64,000 nucleotides of DNA, from NCBI GenBank assembly GCA_016860845.1, contig BOKF01000003.1:186001-250000 (forward strand), given 5' to 3'. The notes below the pieces were generated by a model. The model was given only the letters and a program-made list of their open reading frames with translations, ran no database searches and had not been told where the DNA came from. This document shows, piece by piece, positions 53,373-63,040 of the stretch; position 1 is the first letter of the stretch; each line of letters starts with the position of its first letter. The position numbers were made by a program, and so were the translations under genes. The DNA is from Chloroflexota bacterium (GTDB taxonomy: Bacteria > Chloroflexota > Anaerolineae > 4572-78 > J111).

Positions 53373-53750
53373 ATGACCCCTGACAAAATTATCGTCACCC
53401 TCGGCGGCCTGGCCGCCATTGCTTTCATCGTCTGGTTCTTCTGGCTGGTCAAAAAGGAGGGCGTTAAAGCCGCCCTGTCTTCCGGCGGCTTCCAGGAGGC
53501 GATGATCCTGGTCAAGGGCGGCTATACCCCGGACGTGATCATCGTCGAAAAAGGAAAGCCGGTGCGTCTGAACTTCGTCCGCACCGAGTCGGCCTCTTGT
53601 TCGGAGATGGTGCTCCTGCCCGACTTCAACAAGAGCGCCAAGTTGCCAGAAGGCGAAACCGTGCCCGTCGAGTTCATACCCGACAAGGCTGGCGAGTTCG
53701 AATTCCAGTGCCAGATGGGCATGCTGCGCGGCAAGTTAATTGTGGAATAA
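53373..53750 (+). CDS. Membrane-anchored cupredoxin-like protein
   Basis: A 125-residue protein starting at ATG 53373 (GGAGAGG upstream). One N-terminal helix (about 5-25) and a cupredoxin_1-type domain with SASCSEMVLLPDF and a Cys in the EFEFQCQMGMLRGKLIVE end, giving Cys and Met ligands. Such proteins often follow copper ATPases and may receive the exported ion. Confidence 0.82.
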   Translation: MTPDKIIVTLGGLAAIAFIVWFFWLVKKEGVKAALSSGGFQEAMILVKGGYTPDVIIVEKGKPVRLNFVRTESASCSEMVLLPDFNKSAKLPEGETVPVEFIPDKAGEFEFQCQMGMLRGKLIVE

Positions 53751-53854
53751 AGAAAGGAGAATTAACCCCTATGTAAGGCATTAAATTCCCTTTAGCCATA
53801 GGCATACTGTTCTATCAACTTTTAAACGAAGCCTGATTAAGGAGAAAAATCACC

Positions 53855-54967
53855 ATGAAACGTATTAAAATTGCTTCAATCAGCCTAACGCTGATGCTCA
53901 TCGTCGGCTTAGCCCTGCTTGTCTCGGCTTGCAGTGGGAACGCCCCGGCCAGTTCTGCGGCGGTTGCGCCCGAAGCAAAGCCCCTTCAAGGAACCGTCTG
54001 GGTAGCCGACGAATATGGCAATAGCATTACCGTGATTGACGCTGCCACCAACAAGGTCGTTACGACACTCACCGGCGTCGAAGGGCCGCACAACCTCCAG
54101 GTCGCGCCCGATGGTAAGAGCGTCTGGGCTGTCAGCGGGCACGAGTCGCTGGCAATCATGATTGACCCGGCCACCTACAGCGTGCACGGCACCGTACCGA
54201 CCGGCAAAGAGCCGGCCCATATCATTCTGACCCCGGATGGCAAAACCGCTTACGCGACGAATGGCGACGAAAACTCCGTCACCGCGATTGACACAACGAC
54301 GATGAAGGTCATCGCCACCATCCCGGTGGGGGTACTCCCCCACGGCCTGCGCCCCAGCCCGGACGGGAAATGGGTCTATGTGGCCAATGCGAAAGGCACG
54401 ACCTTGAGCGTCATTGACACGGCCAGTCACGCCAAGGTGGCCGACGTCGAAGTGGGCCAGAAGCCGGTACAGGTGGCCTTCTCACCTGACGGCAAATTTG
54501 TCTACTTCTCGCTCAATGCCGAGAACGCCGTGGGCAAGGTGGATGTGGCAACCCGCCAACTGGTGGGCAAAGTAGACGTGGGCGTAGGGCCGATTCAGGT
54601 CTTTGTCACGCCGGACAACAAGTACTTACTGGCCGCCAATCAGGGCACGAAAGAAAATCCCAGCACCACCGTTTCGATCATTGACACCGCGACTTTCGCC
54701 GTTGTTGGCACGGTAGAGACGGGTCAGGGCACGCATGGAGTGGTCATTGAGCCGTCGAGCCGGTACGCCTATATCACCAATATCTATGGTAACAACATCG
54801 CGGTGTTGGACATTGCGGCGCAGAAAGTCGTCGCCACCATTCCCTCTGGCGCTGGGCCGAATGGCATCAGTTTCTCGCCGCTGGCGCCGGCCGCAGCCTC
54901 AGCCACGGAAATCCAACTCCCGATTGAGCATATGGAGATAGAGGACATGTCTGATATGGACATGTAA
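53855..54967 (+). CDS. YVTN-type beta-propeller lipoprotein
   Basis: A 370-residue lipoprotein (lipobox ALLVSAC) with seven YVTN/NHL-like blades (IDAATNKVVTTLTG, IDTTTMKVIATIPVG, IDTASHAKVADVEVG, and so on; SPDGK and TPDGK turns). Ends in Met/Asp-rich HMEIEDMSDMDM, a possible copper site. Role in metal binding or scaffolding is inferred. RBS AAGGAG. Confidence 0.85.
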   Translation: MKRIKIASISLTLMLIVGLALLVSACSGNAPASSAAVAPEAKPLQGTVWVADEYGNSITVIDAATNKVVTTLTGVEGPHNLQVAPDGKSVWAVSGHESLAIMIDPATYSVHGTVPTGKEPAHIILTPDGKTAYATNGDENSVTAIDTTTMKVIATIPVGVLPHGLRPSPDGKWVYVANAKGTTLSVIDTASHAKVADVEVGQKPVQVAFSPDGKFVYFSLNAENAVGKVDVATRQLVGKVDVGVGPIQVFVTPDNKYLLAANQGTKENPSTTVSIIDTATFAVVGTVETGQGTHGVVIEPSSRYAYITNIYGNNIAVLDIAAQKVVATIPSGAGPNGISFSPLAPAAASATEIQLPIEHMEIEDMSDMDM

Positions 54968-55042
54968 TCTGAGCTAGAAGTCCAAGGAGAAGGCTGCCCG
55001 TTGCTTCTACCTCACCGGTTCGACTTTCTAGACGTGGCAGCT

Positions 55043-55073
55043 GATGGTCGGGCCGTCACGCGGCCCGACCATC
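55043..55073 (+). terminator. Strong hairpin terminator
   Basis: GATGGTCGGGCCG/CGGCCCGACCATC, 13-bp perfect stem with 5-bp loop, then ATCCATTTTC. Confidence 0.75.
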
Positions 55074-55138
55074 ATCCATTTTCTCTCGACTGTGCCTGAG
55101 ATAGATGCGCCTCACGCTGACTGTTTTGGAGTGATCAT

Positions 55139-56269
55139 ATGCTTGGCAACATCTTACGGCTTGGCCGCCTCTTTGGCATTGAACTCAAGCTTGACTATTC
55201 CTGGTTCATCATTTTTATCCTGGTGATCTGGTCCCTGTCCGGCGAATACTTCCCCAAGATTCACCCCGGCTGGTCGACCGAGGTCTATTGGGCAATGGGG
55301 GTGGTGACCGCTCTGCTCTTTTTTGCCTCGGTGGTGGCGCATGAATTGGCCCATAGTTTTGTCTCTCAAGCCCAGGGCGTGCCGGTGCGGGACATCACCC
55401 TCTTCATCTTTGGCGGAGCTGCACACATCAGCCAAGAGCCCAAGAGCGCCCGACACGAATTCTTGATGGCCCTGGCCGGCCCGACGGCCAGCCTGGTCAT
55501 TGCTGTATTCTTTGGCCTGGTGTGGCTGGTCAGTGGGTCGTTTAGCCCGTTACTCCATGCCCTGGCCGGCTGGCTGGCCTGGATCAACCTGGCTCTGGGC
55601 CTGTTTAATCTCATCCCCGGTTTCCCTCTGGACGGGGGCCGGGTCTTCCGGGCCATTGTCTGGAGCCTCACCGGCAATCTGCGGCAGGCCACTCAAATCG
55701 CCGCCGGGCTGGGTCACGCAGTGGCCTTTGGCTTTATCTTCTGGGGCATGTGGCAAATCTTTAACGGCAACTGGGCCAACGGGCTGTGGATCTCTTTCAT
55801 CGGCTGGTTCATCGCCAATGCGTCCACGGCCAGTTACCAACACATTGCGTTGCGCGAGTTGTTGGCCGGTCACACCGTCCGCAAAGTGATGCTGACCGAC
55901 TGCCCCCACCTCCTGCCCCGGCTGACTCTAGACGTGGTAGTAGACCACCTCGTGCTACCCAGTGGCCGGCGCTGTTTCCCGGTGGTAGAGAAAGAGCAAC
56001 TGCGGGGCCTGCTCACCCTGCACCGCATTAAAGAGGTGCCGCGAGCAAAGTGGACAACCGCCCGCGTCGAGGAGATAATGATTCCCCCGGCCGAGTTGAA
56101 GACGGTACGGCCCGATGATGACCTGGTCATCGTCTTCGAGCGGATGACGGCAGAAGACATTAACCAATTCCCGGTGGTGGATGCCGAGGGGCGGTTATTG
56201 GGTATGGTGGCCCGAGATAATGTGCTGGCTTTTCTAAACATTCGAGCCGTGTTTAGCCGACGACCATAG
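55139..56269 (+). CDS. Site-2-protease-like (M50) membrane protease with CBS pair
   Basis: A 376-residue intramembrane metalloprotease. HEXXH is HELAHS (about 67), preceded by SVVA, and the third ligand is in PLDGGRVFRA (about 163). Six helices, then two CBS motifs (about 250-370). It lies just before an ECF sigma/membrane anti-sigma pair, so release of the anti-sigma by intramembrane cleavage is a testable idea. ATG 55139; weak RBS. Confidence 0.9.
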   Translation: MLGNILRLGRLFGIELKLDYSWFIIFILVIWSLSGEYFPKIHPGWSTEVYWAMGVVTALLFFASVVAHELAHSFVSQAQGVPVRDITLFIFGGAAHISQEPKSARHEFLMALAGPTASLVIAVFFGLVWLVSGSFSPLLHALAGWLAWINLALGLFNLIPGFPLDGGRVFRAIVWSLTGNLRQATQIAAGLGHAVAFGFIFWGMWQIFNGNWANGLWISFIGWFIANASTASYQHIALRELLAGHTVRKVMLTDCPHLLPRLTLDVVVDHLVLPSGRRCFPVVEKEQLRGLLTLHRIKEVPRAKWTTARVEEIMIPPAELKTVRPDDDLVIVFERMTAEDINQFPVVDAEGRLLGMVARDNVLAFLNIRAVFSRRP

Positions 56270-56288
56270 CCGAACAACCAGGCTCAAT

Positions 56289-56382
56289 AGATCCAATTTT
56301 TGAGGCTTGAAGGGCAGACTGGGAAGTCTGCCCAAGTACCATGAGCAGGCTTTCTAGCCTGCTCCACCACAAATTTGGATCT
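56289..56382. repeat. Cruciform repeat element (GGGCAGACT, GAGCAGGCT hairpins)
   Basis: Two short perfect hairpins (56312-56333 and 56343-56364) lie inside an outer dyad AGATCCAATTT / AAATTTGGATCT. The second hairpin shares the GGTGG(A/G)GCAGGC motif with 39266-39324. Confidence 0.6.
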
Positions 56383-56463
56383 ACTGAGAATGGAACTTTC
56401 CCCCACGGTTTATGAAACTTTTTCGCCGTCTAGTCGTGTAGTATATTAGGTAGAGGGGGTGAT

Positions 56464-57042
56464 GTGCCGCGCGGTGATGAAGAACTGGTCCGACTCCACC
56501 TGCAAGGGGACAGGTACGCCTTCCGCGAACTGGTAGACCGCTACACCAAGCCCATCTACAACCTGGCCTATCATTACACCGGCGACCGGGTGGAAGCCGA
56601 GAACATCACCCAGGAAACCTTTTTACGGGTCTATCAGGCCCTGCCGGTATCCCGCCTGGATCTCCCCTTCAAGCCCTGGCTCCTGCGTATCGCCGCGAAC
56701 CTCTGTCGGGATTGGGCCAGGAAGCAGCGTCCTGACCTCTTTAGCCATCTGGCCGGCGACAAAGAGGGTCAGCCCTCGATCATTGAGGAATGGGTTGACG
56801 GTAGGCCATTGCCCCTGGACCGGGTTGAGACGCAGGAGCTGGCCGAGATGCTGCGCCGGGCCGTTATGGAACTCCCTGAGCCTTACCGGGTGGTCATCAC
56901 TTTGCGTTACACGGAAGGCCTGTCGTATCAAGAGATCGCCGCGGTCCAGGGGGCGCCGGTGAACACCATCCGCACTCATTTGTTCCGGGCCAAAGCTCTG
57001 CTGCGCCAGGCTCTTGAGCGTTATCTAAAAGGTGAGGGGTGA
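56464..57042 (+). CDS. ECF-type RNA polymerase sigma factor
   Basis: A 192-residue sigma factor starting at GTG 56464 (RBS AGAGGGGG). Region 2: YRFRELVDRYTKPIYNLAYH-like and DRVEAENITQETFLRVYQAL. Region 4: LRYTEGLSYQEIAAVQGAPV and RTHLFRAKALLR. The anti-sigma starts 4 bp before its end. A TATATT lies about 25 bp upstream of the start. Confidence 0.93.
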   Translation: MPRGDEELVRLHLQGDRYAFRELVDRYTKPIYNLAYHYTGDRVEAENITQETFLRVYQALPVSRLDLPFKPWLLRIAANLCRDWARKQRPDLFSHLAGDKEGQPSIIEEWVDGRPLPLDRVETQELAEMLRRAVMELPEPYRVVITLRYTEGLSYQEIAAVQGAPVNTIRTHLFRAKALLRQALERYLKGEG

Positions 57043-57614
57043 ACTGTTACGAAGTACAGGCCAAACTGGATCGTTATGTAGAGAGCGAGTTGGCCGCCGA
57101 TGAGCAGGCAGCCGTCGAAAACCACCTGGAGACGTGTTCTGCCTGCCGGCAGAGGTTGACCAACCTGCGCCAGATGACGGCCTTACTCTACCAGATCCCA
57201 TCCGAAGCGCCGCCGCCCGATCTGGTTGGACGTATTGTGGCCAGGGTCGAGGCCCGGATACCGCGACACCCAGGCTTCTGGCTATGGCTGCACACAGCGG
57301 CAGTCGGTTTCGGGATTCTCTTCTCCGCCTATTTACTTTCGGCCCTGGGTTACCAAACCCTGTTAGCCTGGCAGCAGGGTGGCGCCGGCCAGTTCATCTC
57401 CCTGCTGTTCAACGACCCCGCCCTCATAGCCCACTACCCAGCCGAGAGCCTGTATGCCATCCTGGAAGCCCTGCCGGTGGCGGAGTTGGCCCTGACCCTG
57501 GGCAGCTCGCTGGTTGTCCTGTTGCTGGTCGAGCAGCTCCTCGGCGTCCTGGCGGGTTGGGCGCAGCCGCGCCTGAATAGCAATGGCAACCACTCCAGGA
57601 GAGGCGTGGTATGA
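57039..57614 (+). CDS. Membrane anti-sigma factor (zinc-finger type)
   Basis: A 191-residue protein starting at GTG 57039 (4-bp overlap with the sigma gene). N-terminal ZAS domain: HLETCSACRQ (Hx3Cx2C, about 30-37). Two or three membrane helices (about 87-108, 150-170). Binds and holds the sigma factor until a signal. May be cleaved by the upstream protease (inference). Confidence 0.85.
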   Translation: MNCYEVQAKLDRYVESELAADEQAAVENHLETCSACRQRLTNLRQMTALLYQIPSEAPPPDLVGRIVARVEARIPRHPGFWLWLHTAAVGFGILFSAYLLSALGYQTLLAWQQGGAGQFISLLFNDPALIAHYPAESLYAILEALPVAELALTLGSSLVVLLLVEQLLGVLAGWAQPRLNSNGNHSRRGVV

Positions 57615-58066
57615 GGCCCTTTTTTGCCCGAACTCAAACGGTCGGCCGCCGTTGGTTGAGCCGCCTTATTATCAGCCTGGCCCTGGCCATGGTAGTGGTC
57701 GGCGCTTTCTGGCTGGGCATGCTGATCGGCGAAACCCGCGGCGCGCCGCCGGTCTTCGGCCAGGCAGGGATTGAGCATCCCTGGCCGTTTGGTGATTGGT
57801 CCGGCCAGAGAGGGCATCACGGCGGGCATGGCGCTTTCGGCGTGGTCAACCAGGTCGGAGCAGACGCCCTGGTAATCACCGATCACGGGAATAACCGGCG
57901 TCAAATCATCATCACCGGCGAGACCCTCTTCAAACGCGGCCGGGAGCCGATCACGCCGGCTGAGGTCCGCGTCGGCGACCGGGTCGGGGTGATTGGCCAG
58001 CCCCGGGAAGAAAAGATAGAGGCCAAAATCATCTGGGTCATTCATGAGGACCACAGCCACAACTAG
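57611..58066 (+). CDS. DUF5666-like membrane-anchored protein
   Basis: A 151-residue protein with one helix (about 20-40), a Gly/His-rich stretch (GQRGHHGGHG), and a small beta-barrel (GVVNQVGADALVITDHGN; VRVGDRVGVIGQPRE). Similar to the protein at 63176. It overlaps the anti-sigma stop by 4 bp and so belongs to this operon. Function unknown; possible envelope stress sensor or target. Confidence 0.7.
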   Translation: MRPFFARTQTVGRRWLSRLIISLALAMVVVGAFWLGMLIGETRGAPPVFGQAGIEHPWPFGDWSGQRGHHGGHGAFGVVNQVGADALVITDHGNNRRQIIITGETLFKRGREPITPAEVRVGDRVGVIGQPREEKIEAKIIWVIHEDHSHN

Positions 58067-58096
58067 AGGACAGAGATACCTTTGGGGGGTATTACG

Positions 58097-59272
58097 ATGG
58101 CAGAAACCACCGAAAAAACGCTATGTTTGAGTTTGAGCCTGATGTTGACCGTGTTGCTCACCGGCTGCGCCGGCGAAATCCAGGCTCAACTCCCGCAACC
58201 ATCGCCTGCGCCGACCGAACTTGCTCCAACCACACCAACCGCCACGCCAACCAGTACGCCCCTCGCTACGCCGACAAACAGTCCCACCCCCCCGCCGACC
58301 GCTACGACCCCCGCCACTGCAACACCGCGGCCGCCCACGGCTACGCCCACCCCGACTCCCACACCCTTGCACCCTCTCACCATCGAATGGCTGCGCCAAC
58401 AGACCTATCCCGGCAGCGACCTCACCATCGAAGAAACCCTTGAACCGGGCGACAATTACGCCCGGTACATTGCCACTTATCGCTCTGAAGGCTTAAAAAT
58501 ATACGCTTTATTGACCGTACCCACCGGCGAGAAACCGCCGAGCGGCTGGCCGGTCATTATCTTCAATCACGGTTACATCTCCCCCGACCAGTATCGCACC
58601 ACCGAACGGTATGTTGACTATGTGGACGCCCTGGCCAGAAATGGCTACATCGTTTTGAAGTCCGATTACCGGGGACACGGCGCCTCCGAAGGGGAGGCCA
58701 CCGGCGGCTATGACTCACCGGCCTATACGATTGATGTCCTCAACGCCGTCGCTTCTCTCAAAAAGTACCCGGAGGCCGACCCGAACCGAATAGGGATGTG
58801 GGGTCATTCGATGGGAGGGCAGGTTACCCTGCGCGCTATGGTCGCCGCTAAAGAAGATATCAAAGCCGGGGTGATCTGGGCCGGCGTGGTGGCTGCCTAC
58901 CCGGATTTATTGGAGCAGTGGCGCCAGCCCAATCACGACCACCCCGAGGCGGAGCAAAATTCTCACCGGAGATGGCGTGAGGAGTTGGCGGCCGAGTATG
59001 GTTCGCCCGCAGAAAACCCCGAGTTTTGGGCCTCTATCTCGCCCAATTCTTATCTGGCTGACCTCTCCGGTCCGATTCAGCTTCACCACAGCACGACCGA
59101 TACCCATGTCCCAGTTGAATTTTCGGAGAATTTATCCACCCAACTTCAAGACGCCGGCCAGACGGTTGAATACTTCACTTATGAGAATGATGACCACAAC
59201 ATTTCCAATAACTTTAGCCTGGCCATGGAACGGTCGCTGGCTTTCTTCGATAAGTACGTGAAGGGTGAATAA
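58097..59272 (+). CDS. Alpha/beta-hydrolase lipoprotein (S9-like esterase/peptidase)
   Basis: A 391-residue lipoprotein; ATG 58097, lipobox LLTGC. After a long Pro/Thr linker (about 35-95) comes a hydrolase: HGYISP oxyanion region, GHSMGGQV nucleophile elbow (Ser about 242), D in STTDTHVPVEFSE, and H in NDDHNISN. Likely prolyl-oligopeptidase-like esterase at the cell surface. Confidence 0.85.
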   Translation: MAETTEKTLCLSLSLMLTVLLTGCAGEIQAQLPQPSPAPTELAPTTPTATPTSTPLATPTNSPTPPPTATTPATATPRPPTATPTPTPTPLHPLTIEWLRQQTYPGSDLTIEETLEPGDNYARYIATYRSEGLKIYALLTVPTGEKPPSGWPVIIFNHGYISPDQYRTTERYVDYVDALARNGYIVLKSDYRGHGASEGEATGGYDSPAYTIDVLNAVASLKKYPEADPNRIGMWGHSMGGQVTLRAMVAAKEDIKAGVIWAGVVAAYPDLLEQWRQPNHDHPEAEQNSHRRWREELAAEYGSPAENPEFWASISPNSYLADLSGPIQLHHSTTDTHVPVEFSENLSTQLQDAGQTVEYFTYENDDHNISNNFSLAMERSLAFFDKYVKGE

Positions 59273-59290
59273 TTTAATAAGAGGTCGAAG

Positions 59291-60850
59291 ATGAGAAGAA
59301 TCAGTACGCTGCTCGTTCTCCTGGTCGTCCTGGGGGCCGCCGGCTTCCTGGGCTACCGCTGGCTCAACAATCCAGGCCAGGCTTCCGCCACCGGCCTGCA
59401 GACGGTTCCCGTACAGCGGGGCAACCTGGTGGCGACCGTCAGCGCGGCGGGCAACATCGCCGTCAAAGCGGAAACGGCGCCGGCCTTCCGCACTACCGGC
59501 CGGGTGAAGGCGGTGCATGTGCAGTTAGGCAGCCGGGTCGAAGCGGGCGCAGTGTTGATGGAGCTGGACACCACAGACCTGGAGCTGGAAGCGGCCAAAG
59601 CCCGTCTCTCGCTGGCGACAGCCCAGGCCAAACTGGCCGATTTGAAAGCCGGCCCTACGGCCGCGGCGGTGGCCGCCGCCCAGGCGAACCTGGAAAGCGC
59701 CCGGGAAAACCTGGCCAAGGTGCAGGCCGGCCCCACCCAGGCGCAGCTAGCTGCGGCCGCGGCCGACCTCAAGGCGGCTCAAGACACCTACCAACGCTTG
59801 CTGGCCGGGGCCACGCCCGATGAGATCACCGTGGCGGCGGCCGACCTCAAGAAAGCAGAGTTGGCCGTCCGCGACGCCCAGGCCGCCTACGACCGGGTAG
59901 CCTGGGGCAGCGACGTGGGCACCAGCCCGGAGGCCCAGGCGCTCCAACAGGCCACCCTTGACTATGAAAAAGCCCTGGCCGACTACCGGCTCACCCAGCA
60001 GGTCACCCCCGCCGACGTCGAGGCGGCTGCGGCGCAGACGCAGCGCGCTCAGGATGAGTTGGACCGGCTGCGCAGCAGCCCCACCGCGGCCGAACTGGCG
60101 GCGGCCGAAGCGCAGGTCGTCCAGGCCGAGTCTGAGTTGGAAACGCTGCTCGCCGGCCCGACCGCGGCCGAACTGGCCATCGCCGAGGCCGAGGTGGATC
60201 AGGCCCGCCTCTCGCTGCAACAGGCCGAGCGGCGGCTGGAGGATGCCAGGTTAGTCGCGCCTTTCGCCGGTACGGTGGTGGCCGTCAACTATCGGGTGGG
60301 TGAAGATACGAATGAGGACCTGCCCGGCGTCTCCCTAGCCGACCTTTCAGCGTTGCGGATTGAGGTTCCATTGGCGGAGATAGATGTGGCCCGCGTCGCC
60401 GTCGGCCAGGCAGCGGAGCTGGTGATAGACGCCCTACCCGGCGTGACGCTGGCTGGCCGGGTGAGTTACATCTCACCGGTGGCTACGATTACGCAGGGCG
60501 TTGTCAACTACCCGGTGATCGTTGAGATCGCCAATCCTGACCCGGCCGTGCGCCCCGGCATGACCGCCGGGGTCAATATTATCGTGGAGCGGCGCGAGAA
60601 CGTGCTGCTGGTGCCCAATCGAGCCGTGCGCGCCGCCGGCGGCCAGCGCGTGGTCGAGGTGCTCTTCCAGGAGCAGGTCTTTGAGGCGCCGGTGAGCCTG
60701 GGCATCAGCAACGAAACCTCGACCGAAGTTGTCGGCGGTCTCAAAGAGGGCGATCTGGTGGTGTTGCGGACTGCTGCCCCAACCCAGGCTCCGAGTAACG
60801 TCGGGAGGGGTGGTTTCTTTGGCGGTTTCGGCGGTGGTGGTCAACATTAG
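59291..60850 (+). CDS. MacA-like membrane fusion protein
   Basis: A 519-residue adaptor with an N-terminal anchor (about 5-22), lipoyl halves (about 52-95 and 315-345) and a very long coiled coil (about 100-320) built from repeats of (A)GPTAAELAAAEA. Beta-barrel and membrane-proximal domains follow and the C-terminus is Gly/Phe-rich (GGFFGGFGGGGQH). It joins the MacB ATPase and permease downstream. Confidence 0.88.
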   Translation: MRRISTLLVLLVVLGAAGFLGYRWLNNPGQASATGLQTVPVQRGNLVATVSAAGNIAVKAETAPAFRTTGRVKAVHVQLGSRVEAGAVLMELDTTDLELEAAKARLSLATAQAKLADLKAGPTAAAVAAAQANLESARENLAKVQAGPTQAQLAAAAADLKAAQDTYQRLLAGATPDEITVAAADLKKAELAVRDAQAAYDRVAWGSDVGTSPEAQALQQATLDYEKALADYRLTQQVTPADVEAAAAQTQRAQDELDRLRSSPTAAELAAAEAQVVQAESELETLLAGPTAAELAIAEAEVDQARLSLQQAERRLEDARLVAPFAGTVVAVNYRVGEDTNEDLPGVSLADLSALRIEVPLAEIDVARVAVGQAAELVIDALPGVTLAGRVSYISPVATITQGVVNYPVIVEIANPDPAVRPGMTAGVNIIVERRENVLLVPNRAVRAAGGQRVVEVLFQEQVFEAPVSLGISNETSTEVVGGLKEGDLVVLRTAAPTQAPSNVGRGGFFGGFGGGGQH

Positions 60851-60862
60851 TTGAAGTGGGTT

Positions 60863-61579
60863 ATGATCGAGTTAACCGATGTCACCAAGGTCTACCGCCT
60901 GGGCGCCGTCGAGGTGCAGGCCCTGCGCGGTGTCTCTTTGATCGTCCAGGCCGGAGAGATGGTGGCCATCATGGGGCCGTCGGGGTCTGGTAAATCTACT
61001 TTAATGAATGTGGTCGGCTGCCTGGACCAACCCAGCTCGGGCGTCTATCGCCTGGCCGGGGTGGAGGTGGGTAAACTGAATGACGACCAATTGGCTCAAA
61101 TCCGCAACCAGCGGGTGGGCTTTGTCTTCCAGAGCTTCAACCTGCTGCCCCGCAGCGCCGCCCTGGACAATGTAGAACTGCCGCTCATCTACGGCCACGG
61201 CCAGGATCGCCGCCGGCGAGCGCTGGCGGCTCTGGCGAGCGTGGGTTTAAGCGAGCGGGCCGGCCACCGGCCCAATGAACTCTCGGGCGGTGAGCGGCAA
61301 CGGGTCGCCATTGCCCGGGCCCTGGTCAACGAACCGGCCATCATCCTGGCCGACGAGCCAACGGGGAACCTGGACAGCAAGTCCGGACGGGAGGTTATGG
61401 CCATTTTTCAGCGCCTGAACCGGGAGCGAGGCATCACCGTCGTTTTGGTCACCCACGAGCCGGTCATCGCCACTCACACCCGGCGTGTCATCCGCATCCA
61501 CGATGGCCTGATTGTGAGCGACGAGCCGGTGGCCCAACCCCGAGACGCCGAGACAGAGGTTTCCCTATATACTACCTGA
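60863..61579 (+). CDS. MacB/LolD-type ABC transporter ATP-binding protein
   Basis: A 238-residue ATPase. Walker [10 protein letters not shown] (about 39), Q-loop FQSFNLLPR, signature [15 protein letters not shown] (about 140), Walker [13 protein letters not shown] (about 163), H-loop VTHEP. ATG 60863 was preferred over the upstream TTG. Powers the permease at 61729. Confidence 0.93.
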   Translation: MIELTDVTKVYRLGAVEVQALRGVSLIVQAGEMVAIMGPSGSGKSTLMNVVGCLDQPSSGVYRLAGVEVGKLNDDQLAQIRNQRVGFVFQSFNLLPRSAALDNVELPLIYGHGQDRRRRALAALASVGLSERAGHRPNELSGGERQRVAIARALVNEPAIILADEPTGNLDSKSGREVMAIFQRLNRERGITVVLVTHEPVIATHTRRVIRIHDGLIVSDEPVAQPRDAETEVSLYTT

Positions 61580-61598
61580 CTTGTAACTGTTCAGCCTC

Positions 61599-61672
61599 TC
61601 AGGTGCGACGCACTTGGCTTGCCCAGCACTTTTGGCCGTTTTTAGCACGCAAGCGAAGTGCGTCGCACCTGA
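61599..61672. repeat. Large inverted repeat (AGGTGCGACGCACTT)
   Basis: TCAGGTGCGACGCACTT (61599-61615) and AAGTGCGTCGCACCTGA (61656-61672) are perfect complements; GCTTGC/GCAAGC extends the stem inwards. It separates the ATPase and permease genes. Confidence 0.75.
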
Positions 61673-61728
61673 CATACGCCAGCCCTACGCCGGGCTTGTC
61701 TTGAACTTGCCGCAAGGGTAAACCGGCT

Positions 61729-62973
61729 ATGAATCTTGTAATGAGCATCCGCATCGCCGGGGGTAGTCTCCTGGCTAACCGACTGCGCGCCTTCTTGACC
61801 GTGCTGGGCGTCATCATCGGCGTGGCCGCCGTGGTGGCCCTGTTAAGCATCGGTCGCGGGGCCCAGGCGGCCATCACGACTCAGATCGAGAGTCTGGGCG
61901 TCAACCTGCTCTTTGTGCTGCCGGGCAGCACCAATGAAGAGGGGGTGCGCACGGCCACCGGCTCGGCGGCCACCCTTACCCTGGACGACGCCTACGCCCT
62001 GGCCGACCCGGTCAGCGCGCCGTCGGTGGCCCTGGTTGCCCCGGAGATCACCAGCTTTGGCCAGGCAGCGGCCCAGGGTCAAAACGCCAATGCGCGGGTG
62101 ACCGGCGTGACCGAGGAATACCAGTGGGTGCGTAACGCGCCGGTGCAGGCCGGTGAATTTATCGCCGCCCGTCACGTGCTGGCCCAATCGGCGGTGGCCG
62201 TGCTGGGCAGCCGGTTGGCCGCCGACCTCTTTGGCGAGCTGGACCCCCTGGGCCAGACGGTCTACGTGAACGGCGTGCTCCTGCGGGTCATCGGCGTCCT
62301 GGCGCCTAAGGGCGGCAGCGGCTTCTTCAACCCCGACGAGAGCATCTTTGTGCCCATCACCACGGCCCAGAGCCGTCTGGCGGGAGGGCATTTTTTTAGG
62401 GGAGCCCGTTCGGTCTCGTCGATCAATGTGCAGGTGGCCGAGGCGGCGCTCATGGACACAGCGGCCCAGGAGATTGCCGAGGTGCTGCGCCAGCGCCATC
62501 GTGTCACTTACGAGGACGACTTCAGGATCATGAGCCAACAGGACTTCCTTTCAGCCGCCACTCAGGTGACGGGGATCATGACCCTGTTTCTGGCCGGTAT
62601 CGCTGCCATCTCGCTGGTAGTGGGCGGTATCGGCATTATGAATATTATGCTGGTCTCGGTGACGGAACGAACCCGCGAGATTGGTATCCGCAAGGCGGTG
62701 GGGGCCCGGCAGCGAGACATCTTGATTCAGTTCCTGGTCGAGGCGGTCGTACTCAGCGTGACTGGCGGGGCGCTGGGTATCCTGGTCGGGGCGGGTATAA
62801 GCTGGCTGATCGCCGGGGTTAACCTGGGAGGCACGGTGTTGACCCCGGTGGTGGAGCCGGATGCGGTCCTGCTAGCCGTGCTTTTCTCAGCCGGGGTGGG
62901 GCTGTTCTTTGGGGTCTACCCGGCCTGGCGAGCCGCGCAGCTCCATCCCATTGAGGCATTACGGTATGAGTAG
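61729..62973 (+). CDS. MacB-type ABC transporter permease
   Basis: A 414-residue permease: helix 1 (about 20-45), MacB periplasmic core domain (about 50-280), three FtsX helices (about 290-400) with VTERTREIGIRKAVGARQRDI, ends HPIEALRYE. Forms a MacAB-like exporter or secretion complex with the preceding genes. Second start possible at 61741. Confidence 0.92.
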   Translation: MNLVMSIRIAGGSLLANRLRAFLTVLGVIIGVAAVVALLSIGRGAQAAITTQIESLGVNLLFVLPGSTNEEGVRTATGSAATLTLDDAYALADPVSAPSVALVAPEITSFGQAAAQGQNANARVTGVTEEYQWVRNAPVQAGEFIAARHVLAQSAVAVLGSRLAADLFGELDPLGQTVYVNGVLLRVIGVLAPKGGSGFFNPDESIFVPITTAQSRLAGGHFFRGARSVSSINVQVAEAALMDTAAQEIAEVLRQRHRVTYEDDFRIMSQQDFLSAATQVTGIMTLFLAGIAAISLVVGGIGIMNIMLVSVTERTREIGIRKAVGARQRDILIQFLVEAVVLSVTGGALGILVGAGISWLIAGVNLGGTVLTPVVEPDAVLLAVLFSAGVGLFFGVYPAWRAAQLHPIEALRYE

Positions 62974-63040
62974 CCAGCAGTCAGTAGACAGTAATCAGGT
63001 TGGACGGCAAGTTATAGTTTTTCAGAAAGATTTTGAATTT

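Noticed and set aside
53760..53850. Eighth shared array before the YVTN gene
   Set aside because: A CATACT is present, but no CGCT/CCCT 22 bp upstream and no GCC dyads.
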